Assembly (NCBI RefSeq): GCF_016307205.1
Contig: NZ_JAEIJD010000009.1
Span: forward strand, 45,783-109,782
Source of the DNA: Pontibaca salina
Lineage (GTDB): Bacteria > Pseudomonadota > Alphaproteobacteria > Rhodobacterales > Rhodobacteraceae
Length of the DNA stretch: 64,000 nucleotides
Reading direction: 5' to 3'
How positions within the stretch are numbered: the first letter of the stretch is position 1; each line of letters opens with the position of its first letter. Below are positions 35,601 through 44,316 of the stretch, one piece after another. The notes under the pieces are model-generated. The model saw only the letters and a program-made list of their open reading frames with translations, was not told the origin of the DNA and made no database searches. Position numbers and translations under genes: made by a program.

Positions 35601-37210
35601 TGACTGAAATTCTGCCGAAAATAATGGCTGAGCGGACGGTATTGCGCGCTGAGCACCGCCCAAGGCGTGTCGTCGCCCATGCTGGTGATCGCCTCTTTGC
35701 CGTCTTCCGCCATCGGGGCAAGGATATGTTCAAGCTCTTCGATGGAATAGCCCGCGGCAATCTGGCGGCAGCGCAGCTCGTCCCCCTGATACAGCGCCAC
35801 CTCGGGCAGGGCGGCTAAGGTGGCATCCAGATCGTTGATCTTGCGCACCCATTCGCCATAGGGCTGTGTAGCCGCCAATTGGTCCTTGATCTCGCGGTCA
35901 TGGAATATCCGGCCTTCCTGCAGATCGACCGCCAATAGCTGACCGGGGCCAAGTGCGCCCTTTTCGCGCACCGTGCTGTCATCAACGGCGACCATTCCAG
36001 CCTCGGACCCGGCGATCACCAGATTATCGTCGGTCACCACATAGCGCATCGGGCGCAGACCATTGCGGTCGAGGCCCGCACAGACCCAGCGACCATCGGT
36101 CATAGCCAAAGCGGCGGGGCCGTCCCAAGGCTCGATAACCGAGTTGCAATAAGAATACATATCGCGCCAGGCTTGTGGCAGCTCGACGGCTTGTTTCGAC
36201 CAGCTTTCGGGCAACAATATCGTCTTGGCCATTGGCGCATTGCGGCCCGCGCGCACCAGCATCTCGAATACCGCATCCAGCGCGGCGCTGTCTGATGAGC
36301 CATTGGGGATGATCGGCTTGATGTCCTCCGCCAGTTCGCCAAAGGTATTCGACGCAAGCCGGATCTCATGGCTTTTCATCCAGTTTCGGTTGCCTTTCAG
36401 CGTGTTGATCTCGCCGTTATGGGCAAGCATGCGGAAAGGTTGCGCCAGCCACCATTGCGGGAACGTATTGGTCGAATAACGCTGGTGATAGATCGCGAAG
36501 GCTGAAATAAAACGCTCGTCCCTGAGATCAGGGTAGAAGACCGCAACATCTTCGGCCAGCATCATGCCTTTGTAGATGATGCTGCGGCACGACATCGACG
36601 CAATATAAAAATCGTTTATACCGGCGGCGACGACCGCTTTTTCGATGCGTCGGCGGATCACGTAAAGCGCGCGCTCGAAGTCTTCCTCGTCAATTCCGGT
36701 CGCGTTCGAGATGAGAATCTGTTCAATCTCGGGGCGGGTCGCATTGGCTTTTTCGCCGAGACAGGCCAGATCGACCGGCACATGGCGCCAACCATAGATC
36801 GAATGCCCCATGCGCAAAATCTCGGTTTCAACAATGGTGCGGCAGGTTTCTTGCGCGCTGAAATCGATCCGCGGCAGAAAGACCTGTCCGACGGCAATCA
36901 GTTGATCCTCGCGCGGCTCATGTCCGGTGCGGCGTATCTGGTCATAAAAAAACGGCTTCGGAATCTGTACATGGATACCAGCCCCGTCGCCGGTCTTGCC
37001 ATCCGCATCGACAGCGCCGCGATGCCAGATCGCCCCGAGCGCGTCGATACCCGCCTGCACCACGCGACGCGAGGGTTTACCATCGGGTGCCACAACGAAG
37101 CCGACCCCACAGGAGGAATGTTCATCCGCCTCGGAATACATGCCTTTTTCGGCCAGAAACCTGCGCTTGTCCTGTTCCGTCGCTGCCCAAGTTTCGTCAT
37201 AGGTGATCAT
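32672..37210 (-). CDS. gltB: Glutamate synthase (NADPH) large subunit
   Basis: Makes two glutamates from glutamine plus 2-oxoglutarate, with the small subunit feeding electrons. The 1512 residues match the family. A short propeptide precedes Cys34 (SSCGVGF), the N-terminal nucleophile of the glutaminase domain. The synthase domain contains the FMN-binding region with ISGHNGGTGASPATSIKYTG and the [3Fe-4S] cysteines in GCIMVRQCHSNTCPVGVC, and the C-terminal GXGXG beta-helix carries NTVLYGATAGYLFAEGRAGERF. The gene follows gltD by 22 bases in one operon and is convergent with guaB. Confidence 0.97.
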   Translation of the reverse strand: MITYDETWAATEQDKRRFLAEKGMYSEADEHSSCGVGFVVAPDGKPSRRVVQAGIDALGAIWHRGAVDADGKTGDGAGIHVQIPKPFFYDQIRRTGHEPREDQLIAVGQVFLPRIDFSAQETCRTIVETEILRMGHSIYGWRHVPVDLACLGEKANATRPEIEQILISNATGIDEEDFERALYVIRRRIEKAVVAAGINDFYIASMSCRSIIYKGMMLAEDVAVFYPDLRDERFISAFAIYHQRYSTNTFPQWWLAQPFRMLAHNGEINTLKGNRNWMKSHEIRLASNTFGELAEDIKPIIPNGSSDSAALDAVFEMLVRAGRNAPMAKTILLPESWSKQAVELPQAWRDMYSYCNSVIEPWDGPAALAMTDGRWVCAGLDRNGLRPMRYVVTDDNLVIAGSEAGMVAVDDSTVREKGALGPGQLLAVDLQEGRIFHDREIKDQLAATQPYGEWVRKINDLDATLAALPEVALYQGDELRCRQIAAGYSIEELEHILAPMAEDGKEAITSMGDDTPWAVLSAQYRPLSHYFRQNFSQVTNPPIDSLREHRVMSLKTRFGNLKNVLDDSGAQTEIIVLESPFLANAELDELKRHFNTGVTEIDCTFVPGSGHAALQSALTRIRTEAESAVRSGAGDLVLSDHLSDAERVGMPMILATSAVHTHLTRQGLRTFCSLNIRSAECVDAHYFAVLIGCGATTVNPYLAQDSIADRIARGLIEGSLTEAMARYRQAIDSGLLKIMSKMGISVISSYRGGLNFEAVGLSRAMCAEYFPGMTSRISGIGVSGIERMAQKIHAQGWKAAQNVLPIGGFYNTRSSGESHAWDATGMHMLQTACNTASYQMWKQYSAKLQGSRPIHLRDLLDIKPLGKSVPLDEVESITAIRKRFVTPGMSLGALSPEAHTTLTVAMNRIGAKSDSGEGGEDPAHFTPQANGDNPSAKIKQVASGRFGVTAEYLNQCEELEIKIAQGAKPGEGGQLPGMKVTELIARLRLSTPGVTLISPPPHHDIYSIEDLAQLIYDLKQINPQAKVTVKLVAQSGVGTIAAGVAKAKADIILISGHNGGTGASPATSIKYTGLPWEMGLSEAHQVLAMNKLRDRVTLRTDGGLRTGRDIVMAAMMGAEEYGIGTAALIAMGCIMVRQCHSNTCPVGVCTQNEELRAKFTGNADKVVNLITFYAQEVREILAAIGARSIDEVIGRSDLLTQVSRGAAHLDDLDLNPMLIRVNASGAQHYDRSRPRNAVPDTLDADIVKDAQRFLEDGEKMQLHYAVRNTHRTVGTRISSHIVRKFGMNNGLQADHLMVKLTGSAGQSLGAFAVHGLKLEVWGDANDYVGKGLSGGLIVIRPPASSPREPSQNTIIGNTVLYGATAGYLFAEGRAGERFAVRNSGAHVVIEGCGSNGCEYMTGGVAVILGQIGANFGAGMTGGMAYLYDPEGQTAPLINMDSLVTGAVESPFYRSELKSLIDRHAKETGSRKAGEILQNWDSEVHKFIQICPKEMLDKLRHPLFQDELAVSAE

Positions 37211-37232
37211 ATCGGTGATATCTCCAGCTTCG

Positions 37233-38666
37233 TCATTGGGCCGCTATGCTGTGCGCTTGGTCCAGATAGTCCAGCACCGCGTCCGCCGCATCGCGCCCAT
37301 CGCGGATCGCCCAGACCACCAGACTTGCGCCGCGCACAATGTCGCCAACCGCAAAGACGCCATCTAGCGCCGTGCGCCCGGTGGTAAACTCGGCCTTGAT
37401 GGTGCCCCAGCGGGTCACCTCCAGCCCCGGCTGATCCCAAAGTGACGGCAAGTCCTCTGGTTCAAAGCCCAGCGCCTTGATCACCAGATCCGCCGGTTCG
37501 TCATATTCGGCCCCGGCAATTTCCTCGGGGCTTTGACGGCCGGTGGCATCGGGGATGCCCAAGCGCATCTTTTGCACCCGTACATTGGTGACCGGATCGC
37601 CGATAAATGCCTTGGGGGCGCTCAGCCACTCAAAGACAATGCCTTCTTCCTCGGCATTGGCAACCTCGCGTTGGCTTCCCGGCATGTTGGTCCGGTCGCG
37701 GCGATACAGACATTTGACCGAAGACGCCCCCTGCCGGATGGCGGTGCGCACACAGTCCATCGCGGTATCGCCGCCGCCAATCACGACCACCTTTTTGCCA
37801 TGCGCGTTCAGCGCGCCGATTTGAAATTCGGGCACGTCATCGCCGAATTCGACACGGTTCGAGGCGGTCAGATAATCCAAGGCGCGCACAATGCCCGCCG
37901 CGTCGGCCCCCGGCCCGGCGAGGTCGCGCGATTTGTACACGCCGGTGGCGATCACCACCGCATCATGCCGCTCCCGGATCTCGCCAAAGGAAATATCCGT
38001 GCCGACATTGCATTTGGGCACGATTTCGACGCCGCCTTGCGCCAGTTGCTCGATCCGCCGCAGGACGATGTGTTTCTCCAGCTTGAAGCCCGGAATGCCA
38101 TAGGTCATCAAACCGCCGCCTCGGTCATAGCGGTCGTAGATCGTGACCTGAACACCGCTGCGCCGCAGCCGGTCCGCCGCCGCCAGCCCACCCGGACCGG
38201 CGCCGATGATGGCGACGCTTTCGGACCGTTCCTGTCGCGGCGAGATGGGTGCGATCCAGCCCTCATCCCACGCTGTATCGGTGAGGTATTTCTCCACTGC
38301 GCCGATGGTAACCGTTCCATGTCCGGCCTGTTCGATAACGCAACTGCCTTCGCATAGGCGGTCTTGAGGACAGATGCGGCCACAGATTTCGGGAAACGTG
38401 TTGGTGGCCTGACTGAGTTCATAGGCTTCCCGCAGCCGCCCCTTTGCGGTCAGGCGCAGCCAGTCAGGAATATTGTTATGCAATGGGCAATGGGTCTGAC
38501 AATAGGGCACGCCACATTGACTGCAGCGGCTGGCCTGTTCTTCGGCCGTGGCACTTGCGAACTCGGCGTATATCTCGCCAAAGTCTTGCGTTCGCAGGTC
38601 TGGCGGGCGTTTTGACGGCATGGCTCGTTTGACGGTCACGAACCTCAACATCGGCTTTGGGGCCAC
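37233..38666 (-). CDS. gltD: Glutamate synthase small subunit
   Basis: Transfers electrons from NADPH through FAD and two [4Fe-4S] clusters to GltB. The 477 residues carry N-terminal cysteine clusters at 48, 51, 56, 60 (CSQCGVPYCQTHC) and 95, 99, 105, 109 (CGRICPQDRLCEGSC), then an FAD Rossmann motif (AIIGAGPGGLAAADRLRRSG), an NADPH motif (VVIGGGDTAMDCVRTAIRQG) and the C-terminal GVFAVGDIVRGASLVVWAI. The MAPKPMLRFV start fits the usual MAKQPMLKFV. It is first in the gltD-gltB operon; this order, small subunit first, is common in Rhodobacteraceae. A dimeric-site-like repeat lies in the region upstream. Confidence 0.96.
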   Translation of the reverse strand: MAPKPMLRFVTVKRAMPSKRPPDLRTQDFGEIYAEFASATAEEQASRCSQCGVPYCQTHCPLHNNIPDWLRLTAKGRLREAYELSQATNTFPEICGRICPQDRLCEGSCVIEQAGHGTVTIGAVEKYLTDTAWDEGWIAPISPRQERSESVAIIGAGPGGLAAADRLRRSGVQVTIYDRYDRGGGLMTYGIPGFKLEKHIVLRRIEQLAQGGVEIVPKCNVGTDISFGEIRERHDAVVIATGVYKSRDLAGPGADAAGIVRALDYLTASNRVEFGDDVPEFQIGALNAHGKKVVVIGGGDTAMDCVRTAIRQGASSVKCLYRRDRTNMPGSQREVANAEEEGIVFEWLSAPKAFIGDPVTNVRVQKMRLGIPDATGRQSPEEIAGAEYDEPADLVIKALGFEPEDLPSLWDQPGLEVTRWGTIKAEFTTGRTALDGVFAVGDIVRGASLVVWAIRDGRDAADAVLDYLDQAHSIAAQ

Positions 38667-39052
38667 TCCTCCATCCTTCCGTTTAACCGGCGGCCATAAT
38701 ACGCAGGATTCGTTGGCGAGTGATAGAAGTTTTGATGCGCGATCACGGAATTTTTCATCGATATTGCACGATGTTTGCGTTAACTATCTGTATATGTGGT
38801 TAATATTTTGCACAACGCAAAAGCAGAATGAGCGGGGGTTCGCACCTTCCTGACGGGCCTGAAACCAAGTGAGATATCGCCCTGTGCTCAGCGAGCTTGA
38901 CAACAACGAAGGTCGGTGAAAGCCTCGTAACTGACGGCAGGGGCAGATTTTTTTCGCATATGTGCGGATCTATGGGAACCCCTCCGCGCGACGCCGCAGT
39001 TTTGGGATTTAGGATATGCTAACACAATGCGGTTAACCATAACAGGAGAGCT
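38667..39052. other. Divergent promoter region between gltD and the TRAP binding-protein gene
   Basis: About 385 bases, AT-richer than its flanks, with no gene. Features: TTTTGC-ACAAC-GCAAAA, a perfect 6-base-arm repeat at 38806-38822, with another TTGCAC (38764-38769) and TTTGCG (38774-38779) just upstream toward gltD, possibly sites for a nitrogen regulator; and GGTTAACC with AACAGGAGAG immediately before the TRAP gene, the latter a strong ribosome-binding site. Confidence 0.4.
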
Positions 39053-40024
39053 ATGAATATGAAGGAATTAACCAAGCTTGGGCTTGGCACCGTTATGGCT
39101 GCCATGATTGCGGCTCCAGCGGCGATCGCCGAGGAGTTCATCACAATCGGCACCGGCGGTGTTACCGGCGTGTATTACCCAACGGGCGGAGTAATCTGTC
39201 GTTTGGTCAATAAGGACCGCAAAGAGCACGGGGTGCGCTGTTCGGTCGAATCAACTGGCGGGTCGGTCTATAACATCTCCACCATTCGCGAGGGCGAACT
39301 GGAATTCGGGGTGGTGCAGTCGGACTGGCAATATCACGCATATCAAGGCACCTCGCAGTTCGAGGGGCAAAAATTCGAAGGGCTGCGCGCGGTGTTCTCG
39401 CTGCATCCCGAACCGTTCACCGTTGTCGCCCGCGCTGATGCCGGGGTCAAAACCTTCGAGGATAGCAAGGGCAAGCGCGTGAATGTCGGCAATCCCGGCT
39501 CGGGCAGCCGTGGCACGATGGAAGTGTTGCTGGACGCCATGGGCTGGACCACGGACGATTTCTCGATCGCCACCGAATTGAAGCCGGCAGAACAGTCGTC
39601 GGCGCTTTGCGACAACCAGATCGATGTGATGAGCTATACCGTTGGCCACCCGTCAGGCGCGATTCAGGAGGCGACGACCTCCTGTGATGCGGTGTTGGTG
39701 GAGGTCCAAGGCGAGGCCGTAGACCAGCTGATCGAGGAATTTCCATTCTACCGCAAGGCGGTGATTCCGGGCGGCATGTATCGCGGCAATGACGAGGACA
39801 CCAATACGTTCGGCGTCGGCGCGACGCTTGTGACCAGCACGGATGTTTCCGAAGAGGCAGTCTATACGCTGGTCAAGGCGGTGTTCGACAATTTCGAAGA
39901 CTTCAAGCAACGGCACCCGGCCTTTGCCAATCTCACACCCGAGGAAATGGTTACCGAGAGCATCTCGGTGCCGCTGCATTCGGGTGCGGAGAAGTACTAT
40001 AAAGAACAGGGTTGGATCGAGTAA
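39053..40024 (+). CDS. TAXI-family TRAP transporter solute-binding protein
   Basis: A 323-residue periplasmic binding protein. The signal peptide ends AAPAAIAEE. The TAXI hallmark follows: [80 protein letters not shown] and [23 protein letters not shown] proteins commonly bind glutamate/glutamine or related dicarboxylates, but many ligands are unknown. GGAGAG precedes the ATG. It is followed, after a hairpin-rich spacer, by the fused permease and a UspA gene. Divergence from gltDB makes a glutamate-related ligand tempting, but this is only context. Confidence 0.93.
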   Translation: MNMKELTKLGLGTVMAAMIAAPAAIAEEFITIGTGGVTGVYYPTGGVICRLVNKDRKEHGVRCSVESTGGSVYNISTIREGELEFGVVQSDWQYHAYQGTSQFEGQKFEGLRAVFSLHPEPFTVVARADAGVKTFEDSKGKRVNVGNPGSGSRGTMEVLLDAMGWTTDDFSIATELKPAEQSSALCDNQIDVMSYTVGHPSGAIQEATTSCDAVLVEVQGEAVDQLIEEFPFYRKAVIPGGMYRGNDEDTNTFGVGATLVTSTDVSEEAVYTLVKAVFDNFEDFKQRHPAFANLTPEEMVTESISVPLHSGAEKYYKEQGWIE

Positions 40025-40036
40025 ACCACCCCCAAA

Positions 40037-40077
40037 GGCGGGGCGCTACTGCGTCCCGCCCATCCCCGGTAGCGGGG
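40037..40077 (+). promoter_or_regulatory. Two adjacent hairpins between TRAP binding-protein and permease genes
   Basis: Hairpin 1 pairs GGCGGGGCG (40037-40045) with CGTCCCGCC (40052-40060) around CTACTG, with one G-U pair. Hairpin 2 pairs CCCCG (40064-40068) with CGGGG (40073-40077). They start 12 bases after the binding-protein stop. No T run follows, so they may act as an mRNA 3'-end stabiliser or partial terminator that lets the binding protein be made in excess over the permease. Confidence 0.5.
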
Positions 40078-40223
40078 CAAACTGAAGTTTCCACTTTGCG
40101 TTGATCCAGCCCACAATAATATTTGCGTTCAGGCGAAACAAAAAAGCGAATTGTGAGGACGGAAAAGTCGGAATACTCTGAATAAAACCGCGCCAATAGC
40201 GGACAGAACAGGGAGACAAGCCA

Positions 40224-42845
40224 ATGGCATCCAATGCTGAAGGCAGAAAGCCGCTTTCCGAGCAGGAGTTGCAGGAACTCGTTGCCGCAACCGATTCCGG
40301 CGGGCGCAGTCCATCTGGCGGTGTGGGCCTGTTTCTGGCCGTGGTTGCGGTGATCTGGTCGCTGTTTCAGGTTGTTTTGGCGTCGCCTGTTTCCAATCTG
40401 ATCTTGCCCGGCAGCGTGATCAACAACTCCCGCCAGCTTCATCTGGCTTTTGCCATTTTTCTGGCCTTTGCGGCCTATCCGGCGCTGAGATCCAGCCCGC
40501 GTCATTACATCCCGATCCAGGACTGGATCATGGCCTTTTTGGGCGCGGCCATCGCGCTGTACGGCTATTTCTTTTATACCAAGATCGTCGCCTCGGGTGG
40601 CTTGGCGGATGACACCGACAAATGGGTCGCACTGGTCGGGTTGATCCTGCTGTTTGAGGGTGCACGCCGCGCCTTGGGGCCGGCCATGGCGATCATTGCC
40701 ACGATCTTTTTGCTCTATGTATTTTTTGGCAGTTCCGATCTGGTGCCCGAAGTGATCCGCTGGAAGGGCGCCAGCCTGAGGAAGGCAATGAGCCATATGT
40801 GGATCACGTCCGAGGGCGTGTTCGGTATCGCGCTCGGAGTTTCGACCAAATTCGTGTTCCTGTTCGTGCTGTTTGGTGCGTTGCTCGATAAGGCCGGGGC
40901 GGGAAATTACTTTATCAAGATGGCCTTCGGCGCGCTGGGACACCTGCGCGGCGGACCGGCCAAGGCGGCGGTTGTCGGGTCGGCAGCCACGGGTCTGATC
41001 TCGGGCTCCTCGATCGCCAATGTGGTCACCACCGGCACCTTTACCATCCCGCTGATGAAGCGGGTCGGCTTCAGCAGCGAACAGGCCGGCGCGGTCGAGG
41101 TCGCCAGCTCGGTCAATGGCCAGATCATGCCGCCGGTGATGGGCGCGGCGGCGTTCCTGATGGTGGAATATGTCGGCATTTCCTATGTCGAGGTGATCAC
41201 CCACGCTGCGCTGCCGGCGGTGATCTCCTATATCGCCTTGGTCTATATCGTTCATCTGGAAGCGGTGAAACGCAACATGCCCACGATCGGTGATCGCGTG
41301 GTGTCCATGGGCCGGACGATTGGCGGAATGGCGGCGTTTTTCGCGGGGTTCGCGCTGCTCTGCTATGGGGTTCAGTATCCCGTGCGCTGGATCATGGCGC
41401 TGTTCCCCGGCGCCTCGGGTTGGGTTCTGTCTGCGCTTGTGATGCTGACCTATCTGGCACTGCTGTGGCTGGCGTCGCGCACCGATGATCTGGTTCCGGA
41501 CGATCCCAATTCGGACGTGGTCGAACTGCCGGTAATCAGCGAGATCTACAAGGCGGGCTTGTATTATCTGCTGCCCATTGTCGTGCTGGTCTATTTCCTG
41601 ATGATCGAACAGAAGTCACCGGGCCTGTCGGCTTTCTGGGCGTCGATGCTGCTTTTTGTGATCCTGCTGACGCAGCGTCCAATTAAATCGATCATGCGCG
41701 GGAATAATGATACGATGAATGCCTTTGCCGCCGGGCTGATCGATCTTTGGCAAGGTTTGGTCGATGGCGCGCGCAACATGATCGGCATCGCACTGGCCAC
41801 CGCGACCGCAGGCGTGATCGTGGGCACGGTGACCCTGACCGGCGTGGGGCAGGTGATGGCCAATCTGGTCGAGTTCATGTCGGGCGGGAACCTGATCCTG
41901 ATGCTGATCATGGTCGCTCTGCTCAGTTTGGTGCTGGGCATGGGGCTGCCGACCACGGCGAACTATATCGTGGTGTCGTCGTTGATGGTGGCGGTCGTCG
42001 TGGAACTGGGCGCGCAATCGGGGCTGATCGTGCCACTGATCGCGGTGCATATGTTCGTGTTTTATTTCGGCATCATGGCGGATGTAACGCCGCCCGTTGG
42101 CTTGGCCAGTTTTGCCGCCGCAGCAGTCTCGGGCGGTGATGCAATCCGGACCGGGTTCATCGCGTTCTTTTACAGTCTGCGCACGGTGGTGTTGCCGTTC
42201 ATGTTCATCTTCAACACGGATCTGTTGCTGCTGGATGTGAGCTGGGTGCAGGGCATCATGGTGGCGATTGTCGCAACCGGCGCGATCCTGATTTTTACCG
42301 CCGGTACGATGGGCTGGTTTCTCACCAAAAGCCGCATTTATGAAAGCATCGCGCTGATCCTGATCGCCTTTGCTCTGTTCCGTCCGGGCTTTTTCATGGA
42401 TTACATTGATGCCCCGTTCGAGCAGGTTGAGCCGGCGCAGATTGTCACAGCGATGGACAGCGCGCGTGAGGGCAGCGAGTGGCGATTTGTCGTGGCCGGA
42501 CCCGATTACAACACATCCAAGGAGACCACTTTGAGCCTGCCTATCGAAATCGGCCCTGAGGCGACAGGGGCAGAACGGCTTGAGGCGCAAGGACTGACGA
42601 TCATGGTCGAAGATGGGATCGTCGTGCTGGACGAACCGATGTTTGGCACTGCTCTGGCCTCAAAACTCGACAAATTCGATTTCTATGGCGACGAGCCGGT
42701 TCGGATCTCGGCGGTCAAACGCCCCACTGAGCAACTGCCCAAGGAGTTGATCTATATTCCGGCGCTGATCTTGCTCGGATTGATTGCGCTGTTGCAACGC
42801 CGCCGCGCCCCGCGCGCACCAGAAGTCAAAGAGGTACCTGTATGA
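40224..42845 (+). CDS. TRAP transporter permease, fused small and large subunits (4TM-12TM)
   Basis: An 873-residue inner-membrane protein. The N-terminal third (VGLFLAVVAVIWSLFQVVLASP ... LVGLILLFEGARRALGPAMAII) corresponds to the small DctQ-like part. The rest is the DctM-like channel with GALLDKAGAGNYFIKMAFGALGHLRGGPAKAAVVGSAATGLISGSS, NVVTTGTFTIPLMKRVGF, GLPTTANYIVVSSLM and MADVTPPVGLASFAAAAVSGGD. Fusion is standard for TAXI systems. About 150 C-terminal residues form a soluble domain ahead of one last hydrophobic helix (LIYIPALILLGLIALLQRRR). Its stop overlaps the uspA start (ATGA). It imports the TAXI ligand using a sodium or proton gradient. Confidence 0.95.
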   Translation: MASNAEGRKPLSEQELQELVAATDSGGRSPSGGVGLFLAVVAVIWSLFQVVLASPVSNLILPGSVINNSRQLHLAFAIFLAFAAYPALRSSPRHYIPIQDWIMAFLGAAIALYGYFFYTKIVASGGLADDTDKWVALVGLILLFEGARRALGPAMAIIATIFLLYVFFGSSDLVPEVIRWKGASLRKAMSHMWITSEGVFGIALGVSTKFVFLFVLFGALLDKAGAGNYFIKMAFGALGHLRGGPAKAAVVGSAATGLISGSSIANVVTTGTFTIPLMKRVGFSSEQAGAVEVASSVNGQIMPPVMGAAAFLMVEYVGISYVEVITHAALPAVISYIALVYIVHLEAVKRNMPTIGDRVVSMGRTIGGMAAFFAGFALLCYGVQYPVRWIMALFPGASGWVLSALVMLTYLALLWLASRTDDLVPDDPNSDVVELPVISEIYKAGLYYLLPIVVLVYFLMIEQKSPGLSAFWASMLLFVILLTQRPIKSIMRGNNDTMNAFAAGLIDLWQGLVDGARNMIGIALATATAGVIVGTVTLTGVGQVMANLVEFMSGGNLILMLIMVALLSLVLGMGLPTTANYIVVSSLMVAVVVELGAQSGLIVPLIAVHMFVFYFGIMADVTPPVGLASFAAAAVSGGDAIRTGFIAFFYSLRTVVLPFMFIFNTDLLLLDVSWVQGIMVAIVATGAILIFTAGTMGWFLTKSRIYESIALILIAFALFRPGFFMDYIDAPFEQVEPAQIVTAMDSAREGSEWRFVVAGPDYNTSKETTLSLPIEIGPEATGAERLEAQGLTIMVEDGIVVLDEPMFGTALASKLDKFDFYGDEPVRISAVKRPTEQLPKELIYIPALILLGLIALLQRRRAPRAPEVKEVPV

Positions 42846-43276
42846 TAAAATCCGTTCTCTGTGCTGTTGATATCAGCGAAGGTGATGGCGATACGCCGGT
42901 TCTGCGGCAGGCGGTACGTCTGGCCGATCTGGATGGCGCGCAGCTTGATGTCATCACCGTCTTGCCCGATTATGGCGAAGGCATGGTGTCGGGTTTTTTC
43001 AGCCCGACACATCATGACGAAGCTATGCGAAAAGCAACGCAGGCCTTACGTGACCTGACGGCCGCTATCTTGAGCAAGGAGCGTGACGCCTCGGTCCGGC
43101 ATATCGTTGCCAGCGGGCGTGCCTATGAGGCGATCCTGAAAACCGCCCGCAAGGCTGGCACCGACCTGATCGTGATTGGTGCACATAAGCCCGATTTCAA
43201 GGATTACCTGCTGGGGCCGAACTCGGCGCGTGTGGTCCGTCATTCCGACTGCTCGGTCTTCGTGGTGCGTCAATAA
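42842..43276 (+). CDS. Universal stress protein (UspA family), TRAP-linked
   Basis: A 144-residue protein with the Usp fold. VLCAVDIS at the start and the nucleotide loop GxxGxGS-like VIGAHKPDFKDYLLGPNSARVVRHSDCSVFVVR at the end are typical of ATP-binding Usp proteins. Its ATG overlaps the permease stop by four bases, so it is translationally coupled. In Halomonas the analogous TeaD regulates the TeaABC TRAP transporter, so this protein probably tunes the TAXI transporter. Its 3' end overlaps the end of the convergent AttH-like gene by seven bases. Confidence 0.9.
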   Translation: MIKSVLCAVDISEGDGDTPVLRQAVRLADLDGAQLDVITVLPDYGEGMVSGFFSPTHHDEAMRKATQALRDLTAAILSKERDASVRHIVASGRAYEAILKTARKAGTDLIVIGAHKPDFKDYLLGPNSARVVRHSDCSVFVVRQ

Positions 43277-44316
43277 CCGGTCATCTCCAGATAACCGCGC
43301 CCCATATGGCTGCCGCTGACGGTGACCGGGCCCTCCCAATAGGGGAATGACGTGTCCATCCATGATTGCGGATTCAGCGCGCTGACCGTGACGTCTAGAT
43401 CGCGCGCGGGAAGCTCGACGCGCCAACGGGTCGGGACCTCGCGCCCCGCGACCGAACTGGCGGCAAGCGGTGTCAGTTTTAATGCGCCATCGGGCAGGGC
43501 GCTGGTGTTGCCGTCGGGTGCAATCCATGTGGCCGAAGTATAACCCGACATATCATCGCGCAGGCGAAAACCCATCATCCGCGCGCCGCTGTCAAAGGAC
43601 AGCGAAAACCAGTCCCAGCCGGTCTGGTCGCTGGCAAGCGGCTGGCTGGACCATTCGCGATCCAGCCAGCCCAGACCGCTTACCGCGATCTCGCCCTCAG
43701 GCAGGGTTATGGTACCGCGCCCCTCATAATGGGGCTGCGAGTAATAATAGCTGGCCTGTCCGGCGGCGGATTTTACCGAATATCCGCCATCGCCATGCAG
43801 CACCAGCGGCCCGGCCGCTTTCAGTGTCAGATCATAGGCGAATTCGGGGCCGCTGGCGCTGAGCGTCAGATCGGAAATGCCGGAGCCTTCGTGGCCCTGC
43901 ATCTCCCAATTGTCGATATAAGCATGGAAGGGCGCGATGCTGACACCGGCCTGACCGATCCCCCCGCGCGCCAGCCTTTCGTCGAGATAATGGGCGTCGG
44001 GCGTGGTCAGCGCCGCGTGCGCCATCCAAAGCTGCGGCGTCTCCCAGCCTTGACCATCACGAGGCGCGAGCGACGAGCGAAACAGCGTCCACTGGATACC
44101 ATAATCGCGCCCGTCTTCGCCTTGCAGTGTGGCGGTCAGATACCACCATTCGATGCGGTATTTGGGATGCGGGCCATGATCGCGGGGAAAGGACAGCGCA
44201 GTGCCGCGCTGCGGTATCGCAAAACCATCGGCGGTGGTGCCCAGACCGGCAAAGCCTTGCGCATGGGCGCTGCCTGCCAGCAAACAGAGTACAAGGACGG
44301 GCCATCTAACGTTCAT
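43270..44316 (-). CDS. AttH/CrtC-like lipocalin-fold exported protein
   Basis: A 348-residue protein with a signal peptide (PVLVLCLLAGSAHAQ). The core shows FPRDHGPHPKYRIEWWYLTATLQ, YGIQWTLFRSSLAP, APFHAYIDNWEM and GLGWLDREWSSQPLASDQTGWDWFSLSFDSGARMMGFRLRDD, the pattern shared by AttH proteins and carotenoid 1,2-hydratase (CrtC). No crt genes are nearby; instead its start overlaps the end of the FtsX-type permease gene by 11 bases, matching attEFGH-type operons in which AttH is the partner of an ABC exporter. The enzymatic role is unknown; a lipid or hydrophobic ligand is likely from the fold. Confidence 0.85.
   Translation of the reverse strand: MNVRWPVLVLCLLAGSAHAQGFAGLGTTADGFAIPQRGTALSFPRDHGPHPKYRIEWWYLTATLQGEDGRDYGIQWTLFRSSLAPRDGQGWETPQLWMAHAALTTPDAHYLDERLARGGIGQAGVSIAPFHAYIDNWEMQGHEGSGISDLTLSASGPEFAYDLTLKAAGPLVLHGDGGYSVKSAAGQASYYYSQPHYEGRGTITLPEGEIAVSGLGWLDREWSSQPLASDQTGWDWFSLSFDSGARMMGFRLRDDMSGYTSATWIAPDGNTSALPDGALKLTPLAASSVAGREVPTRWRVELPARDLDVTVSALNPQSWMDTSFPYWEGPVTVSGSHMGRGYLEMTGY

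Noticed and set aside
39951..41255. 434-codon minus-strand frame across the TRAP genes
   Set aside because: Antisense to two well-supported genes, and its sequence is a charged shadow of membrane helices.
43270..44316. Carotenoid 1,2-hydratase (CrtC) as the annotation
   Set aside because: The fold is shared, but no carotenoid genes are nearby and the gene is fused in operon to an Att-type ABC exporter, so AttH-like is preferred.
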